DNA from: a bacterium
GTDB taxonomy: Bacteria > Pseudomonadota > Alphaproteobacteria > Caulobacterales > Hyphomonadaceae
Length of the DNA: 17,432 nucleotides
Reading direction: 5' to 3'
Assembly: GCA_030824255.1 (NCBI GenBank)
Contig: JAVBYB010000558.1
Span: 1-17,432, forward strand
Every line of letters begins with the position of its first letter. Within the stretch, counting starts at the first letter, position 1. The notes beneath the pieces were generated by a model. The model was not told the origin of the DNA, ran no database searches, and worked only from the letters and a program-made list of their open reading frames with translations. Shown here in pieces: positions 12,902 through 17,432 of the stretch. The translations under genes and the position numbers were made by a program.

Positions 12902-15900
12902 ATGGCAGGATGGCATTTCTGGATTGACCGGGGGGGCACTTTCACGGACGTCGTGGCGCGCGGGCCTGACGGCCGGGAAGTCGTGCGAAAGCTGCTGTCG
13001 GAAAACCCCGGCCGGTATGCGGACGCAGCGGTGGAAGCCATCCGCACCATCCTGTCCGAGGATGGCAATACGGAAATCGCATCCATCCGCATGGGTACGA
13101 CCGTGGCGACCAATGCGCTGCTGGAACGCAAGGGCGCGCCGACACTCCTGGTGGTGACAGAAGGCTTTGGCGACCTGCTGGAGATCGGCAATCAGGCACG
13201 GCCGGATATTTTCGCGCGACATATCATGAAGCCAGATCAGCTTCAGACGCACGTGATCGAAGCGAGGGAGCGTGTAACGGCGGAAGGCGAGATTCTGACG
13301 CCGCTGGATGAAGGACGCGTTCACGCAGACCTGAAAGCAGCGCGCGATGCGGGCCTGACGAGTTGCGCGATCGCCTGCCTGCATGGCTGGGCGTGGCCGG
13401 CGCATGAGCAGCGGATCGCGGCAATTGCGCGGGAGCTGGGTTTTGCGAATGTCTCGGTAAGTTCCGAAGTGTCTGGCCTGACGCGCTATGTGCCGCGCAC
13501 GGACACGACGGTCGCAGACGCCTATCTGTCGCCCGTACTGGACGCCTATGTGCAGCGTGTCGCCAGCGCGTTCGACGCCGCAACGCGGCTTTACTTCATG
13601 CAGTCGAATGGCGGGCTGACGCCGGCAAGTGCATTCCGGGGGCGAGACGCTGTGCTCTCTGGTCCCGCAGGCGGAATTATCGCCCTCGCGGCCGCCGCAA
13701 AGCGCGCCGGGTTCGGGAAGGCGCTGGGTTTCGACATGGGCGGCACGTCCACGGACGTGTCTCACTATGCCGGAGCTTTCGAGCGGACAAACGACACAGT
13801 GGTGGCGGGCGTACGTCTGACGACGCCCATGCTGCAGATCCACACGGTGGCGGCAGGCGGCGGATCGGTGTGCTTCTTCGATGGATCGCGTCTGCGCGTT
13901 GGGCCACAATCGGCAGGAGCCGATCCGGGCCCGGCCTGCTACCGGCGCGGCGGACCGCTGACGATCACGGACTGCAATGTCCTGCTCGGCCGCGTACGGC
14001 CTGAATTCTTCCCCTCGATCTTCGGTCCGGATGGAAACCAGCCGCTGGACGCTGGCGTCGTGCGCCAGCGTTTCGAGGAGCTGTGCGCCGAGGTGAGCCG
14101 CGCGACGGGCGCAGAACTGCAGCCCGAAGCGGCTGCGGAGGGATTTGTCACTATCGCCAACCAGCACATGGCCGAGGCGATCCGGAAAATCTCGATCCAG
14201 CGCGGCTACGATCCGCGAGAATATGTTCTGGCGGCCTTCGGCGGAGCAGGCGGGCAGCACGCATGCGCGGTGGCCGACGCGGTAGGGGCGCGGAGCGTGC
14301 TGCTGCATCCGCTGGCGGGCGTGCTGTCGGCATGGGGGATGGGTCTGGCGGATCTGCGCGCGATGCGGGAGCTGTCGATCGAACAGAAGCTGGGCGGCGA
14401 TCTTGCCGACACGCGCACAGCATTGATAGCGCAGACGGCGGAAGCGCTGGCGACACGCGGCGTTGCGGTGAAGACGACCGAGCTGACAGCCTATCTGCGC
14501 TATGACGGGGCGGAGGCTTCGCTGCCGATCCGGTGGAGCGATACCGAGACCATGCGGCGGGACTTCGAGCTGGCGCACAAGGCGCGGTTCGGCTTCCTCG
14601 ACGCCGGGCGCGCGGTGCTGGTGAGCAAGCTGTCGGCGGAAGCGATTGGCGAAGACGAAGCGCCGCCACAGAAGCTGGACGTAATGGCAAGCAGAACGCC
14701 CTTTCCTTTTGCTACGGTTTCACTCAGGGCAAACGGCGACGCGAACGATGCGCCGGTTTTCCGCCGCGAGGCAATGCCAGCAGGGTTCAGCGTGGATGGC
14801 CCGGCGCTGGTGCTGGAGAACGGCGCCACGACTTTCTTGGATGCGGGCTGGCGCGGCGAGATGATGGCGACGGGCGATCTAGTGCTGCGCCGCATCGATC
14901 CTCCGCCGACAGGAACAGCCATCGGCACACAGGTTGATCCCGTACTGCTGGAGATCTTCAACAATCGCTTCATGGCGGTCGCGGAAGAGATGGGGCTGGC
15001 ACTGCAGACAAGCGCTGCCTCCGTGAACATCCGTGAGCGGCTGGATTTCTCCTGCGCGGTGTTTGACGCGCATGGCGATCTCGTCGCCAACGCCCCGCAT
15101 ATTCCGGTTCATCTCGGCTCGATGAGCGAGAGCATCCGCACGGTGATCCGCCAGCGCGGGGCGGATGGACGCGGCATGAAGGCGGGAGACATCTACATGC
15201 TGAATGCTCCCCATGCAGGCGGCACGCATCTGCCCGACATCACGGTGATTGCTCCGGTTATCCTGGATGACGACGAGACGCCGGCCTTCTTCACGGCGGC
15301 GCGCGGGCACCATGCGGACATTGGCGGCATCACGCCCGGTTCCATGCCGCCCAACAGCCGGACGGTTGAAGACGAAGGCGTGCTGATCGACAATTTCCTG
15401 CTGGTGGATGGCAGCGTTCTGCGCGAGGCGGAAACGCGCGCGCTGTTTGCATCCGGTCCGCACCCTGCACGTAACATCGACCAGAACCTCGCCGACCTGC
15501 GCGCCCAGATCGCGGCGTGCCGGCGCGGCGCGGAGGAGTTGGAACGGCTTGTGCGCCACTACGGACGCGCGGGTGTGGCGGCCTACATGGGCCACGTGCA
15601 GGACAACGCCGAGGAGCATGTCCGCCGCGTGATTGATGTGCTGGCGCCAGGCAGTTTTGAAGCCCCGATGGACAATGGCGCGGTTATCCGCGTGAGCGTG
15701 AAGCCGAACAGGACGCAGCGCCGGCTGACCGTGGATTTCACAGGCACAACACCGCAGGATCCCCGCAATTTCAACGCGCCGCTCTCTATCACCCGCTCCG
15801 CCGTTCTGTATGTTTTTCGCACGCTGGTGGATGACGCGATCCCGCTCAACGAGGGCTGTCTCAAGCCGATCGATATACTTGTGCCGGAAGGCTCGATCCT

Positions 15901-16477
15901 CAATCCTCGACCCGGCGCAGCAGTAGTGGCGGGCAATGTCGAGACGAGCATGGTGGTGGTGGATGCTCTCTATGGCGCCATGGGCAGGCTTGGCGCGTCG
16001 CAAGGGACGATGAACAATTTCACGTTCGGCAATGACCGCTACCAGTATTACGAAACTATCTGCGGCGGATCTGGCGCGGGCGATGGCTTTGGCGGCGCGT
16101 CTGTCGTGCAGACGCACATGACGAATTCGCGGCTGACCGATCCCGAAATTCTTGAAATCCGGTATCCCATCCTGATCGAGCGTTTCAGCGTGCGGCAGGG
16201 ATCCGGCGGTGACGGGCAATGGCGCGGCGGCGATGGGGCAATGCGTGTCGTGCGTTTCAGGGAGGCTATGACGGCAGCGATGCTGTCCAACCGCAGGACA
16301 ACAGCCCCGTTTGGCGTATCCGGCGGCGGCAATGCAAAGTCCGGCCGGAATGCCGTGCGGCGCGCGGATGGGCGCGTTGAAGAATTGTCGGCGACGGCGC
16401 AGGCGACGATGCAACCGGACGATGCTTTCATCATCGAGACGCCGGGCGGCGGCGGGTTTGGCAAGCGGGGCGACTGA
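12902..16477 (+). CDS. ATP-dependent 5-oxoprolinase / fused hydantoinase A-B protein
   Basis: A 1191-residue cytoplasmic enzyme that joins HyuA (about 1-670) and HyuB (about 677-1191), the layout and length of eukaryotic-type 5-oxoprolinase, which opens 5-oxo-L-proline to glutamate using ATP. HyuA shows the phosphate-binding [12 protein letters not shown] at 8-19, [32 protein letters not shown] from 277 and [17 protein letters not shown]. HyuB starts at [14 protein letters not shown] (677) and has [34 protein letters not shown] and [18 protein letters not shown] with H803/H804. The C-terminus closes with ETPGGGGFG. Related fused enzymes hydrolyse hydantoins or carboxylate ketones, so the substrate is inferred from the DUF969/DUF979 neighbours. 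ATG at 12902 is chosen because residue 8 then begins the first motif, as usual; the ribosome site is weak. The stop overlaps the next ATG by one base. Confidence 0.9.
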   Translation: MAGWHFWIDRGGTFTDVVARGPDGREVVRKLLSENPGRYADAAVEAIRTILSEDGNTEIASIRMGTTVATNALLERKGAPTLLVVTEGFGDLLEIGNQARPDIFARHIMKPDQLQTHVIEARERVTAEGEILTPLDEGRVHADLKAARDAGLTSCAIACLHGWAWPAHEQRIAAIARELGFANVSVSSEVSGLTRYVPRTDTTVADAYLSPVLDAYVQRVASAFDAATRLYFMQSNGGLTPASAFRGRDAVLSGPAGGIIALAAAAKRAGFGKALGFDMGGTSTDVSHYAGAFERTNDTVVAGVRLTTPMLQIHTVAAGGGSVCFFDGSRLRVGPQSAGADPGPACYRRGGPLTITDCNVLLGRVRPEFFPSIFGPDGNQPLDAGVVRQRFEELCAEVSRATGAELQPEAAAEGFVTIANQHMAEAIRKISIQRGYDPREYVLAAFGGAGGQHACAVADAVGARSVLLHPLAGVLSAWGMGLADLRAMRELSIEQKLGGDLADTRTALIAQTAEALATRGVAVKTTELTAYLRYDGAEASLPIRWSDTETMRRDFELAHKARFGFLDAGRAVLVSKLSAEAIGEDEAPPQKLDVMASRTPFPFATVSLRANGDANDAPVFRREAMPAGFSVDGPALVLENGATTFLDAGWRGEMMATGDLVLRRIDPPPTGTAIGTQVDPVLLEIFNNRFMAVAEEMGLALQTSAASVNIRERLDFSCAVFDAHGDLVANAPHIPVHLGSMSESIRTVIRQRGADGRGMKAGDIYMLNAPHAGGTHLPDITVIAPVILDDDETPAFFTAARGHHADIGGITPGSMPPNSRTVEDEGVLIDNFLLVDGSVLREAETRALFASGPHPARNIDQNLADLRAQIAACRRGAEELERLVRHYGRAGVAAYMGHVQDNAEEHVRRVIDVLAPGSFEAPMDNGAVIRVSVKPNRTQRRLTVDFTGTTPQDPRNFNAPLSITRSAVLYVFRTLVDDAIPLNEGCLKPIDILVPEGSILNPRPGAAVVAGNVETSMVVVDALYGAMGRLGASQGTMNNFTFGNDRYQYYETICGGSGAGDGFGGASVVQTHMTNSRLTDPEILEIRYPILIERFSVRQGSGGDGQWRGGDGAMRVVRFREAMTAAMLSNRRTTAPFGVSGGGNAKSGRNAVRRADGRVEELSATAQATMQPDDAFIIETPGGGGFGKRGD

Positions 16478-17199
16478 TGCTGGTGTTGCTAGGGATTGCC
16501 GTCGTCGTCTTTGGCTTCATCGTGAGGGCCAACCCTCTACTCGTCGTCATGTCTGCGGCGATTGTTACCGGGTTGGCAGCGGCTTGGACGCCGCAGGCCG
16601 ATCTCCTGACAATGTGGCAGGCGGGCGTCGACACGCTGGCGCTGTTCGGCAAGGCGTTCAACGACAACCGGTTCATCAGCCTTGTCTGGATGGTGCTGAT
16701 CGCGATCGGCCTGCTGGAGCGATCCGGCCTGCAGGAACGCGCACGGATGGTGATCGCAAAGATACCGGCGGCGACATCGGCGGGCGTGATCTGGGTTTAT
16801 CTCGTCTTCAGGCAGGTGATGTCGGCACTGGGGCTCACATCGCTGGGCGGGCATCCGCAGATGGTGCGCCCGCTGGTCGCGCCGATGGCGGAAGGCGCGG
16901 CTGAAAGCAGGCATGGGCCACTGCCTGACAAGCAACGCTTCCTGATCCGCAGCCATGCAGCGGCGGCCGACAATATCGGGCTTTTCTTCGGCGAGGATAT
17001 CTTCATCGCAATCGGCTCGATCCTGCTGATGGTCGGCTTCCTCGAAACCAACGGGATCATCGTCACCCCGCTGGAACTGTCTGTCTGGGCGATCCCGACC
17101 GCCATCGTGGCGCTGGCAATCCATTCATTGCGGCTGTTGCTCCTCGACCGGCATCTGAAGCGCACGCTCGCGCCCGTGACGACGGAGGGCGGGCAATGA
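16477..17199 (+). CDS. DUF969-family membrane protein, probable permease subunit
   Basis: A 240-residue integral membrane protein with about six hydrophobic segments (roughly 1-16, 20-37, 65-82, 100-116, 174-191 and 200-220). Two polar conserved stretches, GLTSLGGHPQMVRPLVAPMA (119-138) and AAAADNIGLFFGEDIFIA (161-178), look like re-entrant or substrate-contacting loops. Family members sit next to DUF979 genes and often near pyroglutamyl peptidase or oxoprolinase genes. That has led to the idea that the pair imports 5-oxoproline or a similar cyclic amide; I know of no structure. Start overlaps the oxoprolinase stop by one base and its own stop overlaps the DUF979 ATG by four, so the three are translationally coupled. 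Confidence 0.85.
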   Translation: MLVLLGIAVVVFGFIVRANPLLVVMSAAIVTGLAAAWTPQADLLTMWQAGVDTLALFGKAFNDNRFISLVWMVLIAIGLLERSGLQERARMVIAKIPAATSAGVIWVYLVFRQVMSALGLTSLGGHPQMVRPLVAPMAEGAAESRHGPLPDKQRFLIRSHAAAADNIGLFFGEDIFIAIGSILLMVGFLETNGIIVTPLELSVWAIPTAIVALAIHSLRLLLLDRHLKRTLAPVTTEGGQ

Positions 17200-17432
17200 T
17201 CACGCTCACGCACCTCTACATTGTTGCTGGACTGGTGTTCACCGCCTTCGCCGTGCTCTCGGCCGCAGACGCCACCAATCCGCGCCGCTTCCGCAACGCT
17301 GCCTTCTGGGGCTTGCTGGCTGTCAGCTTCCTGTTCGGGTCGCTGATAGGCGATCTTGGCAACGGCCTCGTCGCGCTAGGCCTTGTCGTGCTGGCCACCA
17401 TGGGGCTGGGACAGGGCAAGGCGCGAACGACA
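17196..17432 (+). CDS. DUF979-family membrane protein (3' truncated by window edge)
   Basis: The first 79 codons are present, starting at an ATGA overlap with the DUF969 stop. MITLTHLYIVAGLVFTAFAV is a first membrane span, followed by the family-typical NPRRFRNAAFWGLLAVSFLF and GDLGNGLVALGLVV spans. The full family member is about 300 residues with many spans. It is the expected partner of DUF969 and would complete a two-component permease. The rest lies outside the window. Confidence 0.85.
   Translation, partial: MITLTHLYIVAGLVFTAFAVLSAADATNPRRFRNAAFWGLLAVSFLFGSLIGDLGNGLVALGLVVLATMGLGQGKARTT

Noticed and set aside
12869..14578. 569-codon open frame antisense to the oxoprolinase gene
   Set aside because: The sense strand carries unmistakable HyuA motifs; the antisense product is Arg/Cys/His-rich without family features.
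14879..16414. 511-codon open frame antisense to the HyuB half
   Set aside because: Same reasoning: HyuB motifs on the sense strand, shadow composition on the other.
1..17432. CRISPR array, tRNA, rRNA, insertion sequence or attachment site
   Set aside because: I saw no spaced repeats, tRNA-like arms, transposase motifs or flanking terminal repeats; the window reads as ordinary chromosomal genes.

Overview
The window is 17.4 kb of GC-rich, densely coded bacterial DNA with short gaps, 1- and 4-base start/stop overlaps and no RNA genes or mobile elements. The gene types suggest an alphaproteobacterium: an HWE-type histidine kinase, many acyl-CoA genes, TTGAC-type -35 boxes, an AHL-type LuxR regulator and a DUF969/DUF979 pair. 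Hyphomonadaceae or a neighbouring marine group is my best guess, but that placement is inference.

Region A (1-1625) holds the last codons of an unidentified gene. After it comes a membrane-anchored protein with an N-terminal winged-helix-like domain and a large extracytoplasmic part, preceded by a 24-bp near-palindrome. Region B (1733-4538, minus strand) reads MAPEG membrane enzyme (mPGES-1-like), then thiolase, then orphan HWE histidine kinase. The kinase converges on the region A regulator.

Region C (4632-9395, plus strand) is divergent from the MAPEG gene and looks like one operon. It encodes a TetR regulator that is probably translated from a leaderless mRNA, an acyl-CoA dehydrogenase, a MaoC/HTD2-type hydratase, a CitE-like CoA-ester lyase and a family I (4-hydroxybutyrate/itaconate-type) CoA-transferase. 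Transferase, hydratase and lyase match the logic of itaconate/mesaconate breakdown through citramalyl-CoA to acetyl-CoA and pyruvate. The dehydrogenase and the transferase both lack the canonical catalytic glutamate of their families, so the true substrate may differ.

Region D (9456-10238) is a LuxR-type regulator whose five AHL-pocket residues keep the exact TraR spacing; no luxI is present in the window. A two-hairpin terminator region separates it from a convergent, exported penicillin-acylase-family Ntn hydrolase (10384-12819, minus strand), a family that includes AHL acylases.

Region E (12902 to the window end, plus strand) is divergent from the acylase. A fused ATP-dependent 5-oxoprolinase (HyuA+HyuB) is followed by overlapping DUF969 and DUF979 membrane genes, the latter cut by the window edge. 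I read this as an uptake and ring-opening system for 5-oxoproline or a related cyclic amide. The acylase may supply its substrate from the periplasm, or may act on acyl-homoserine lactones linked to the LuxR protein. Those links rest on gene context only.
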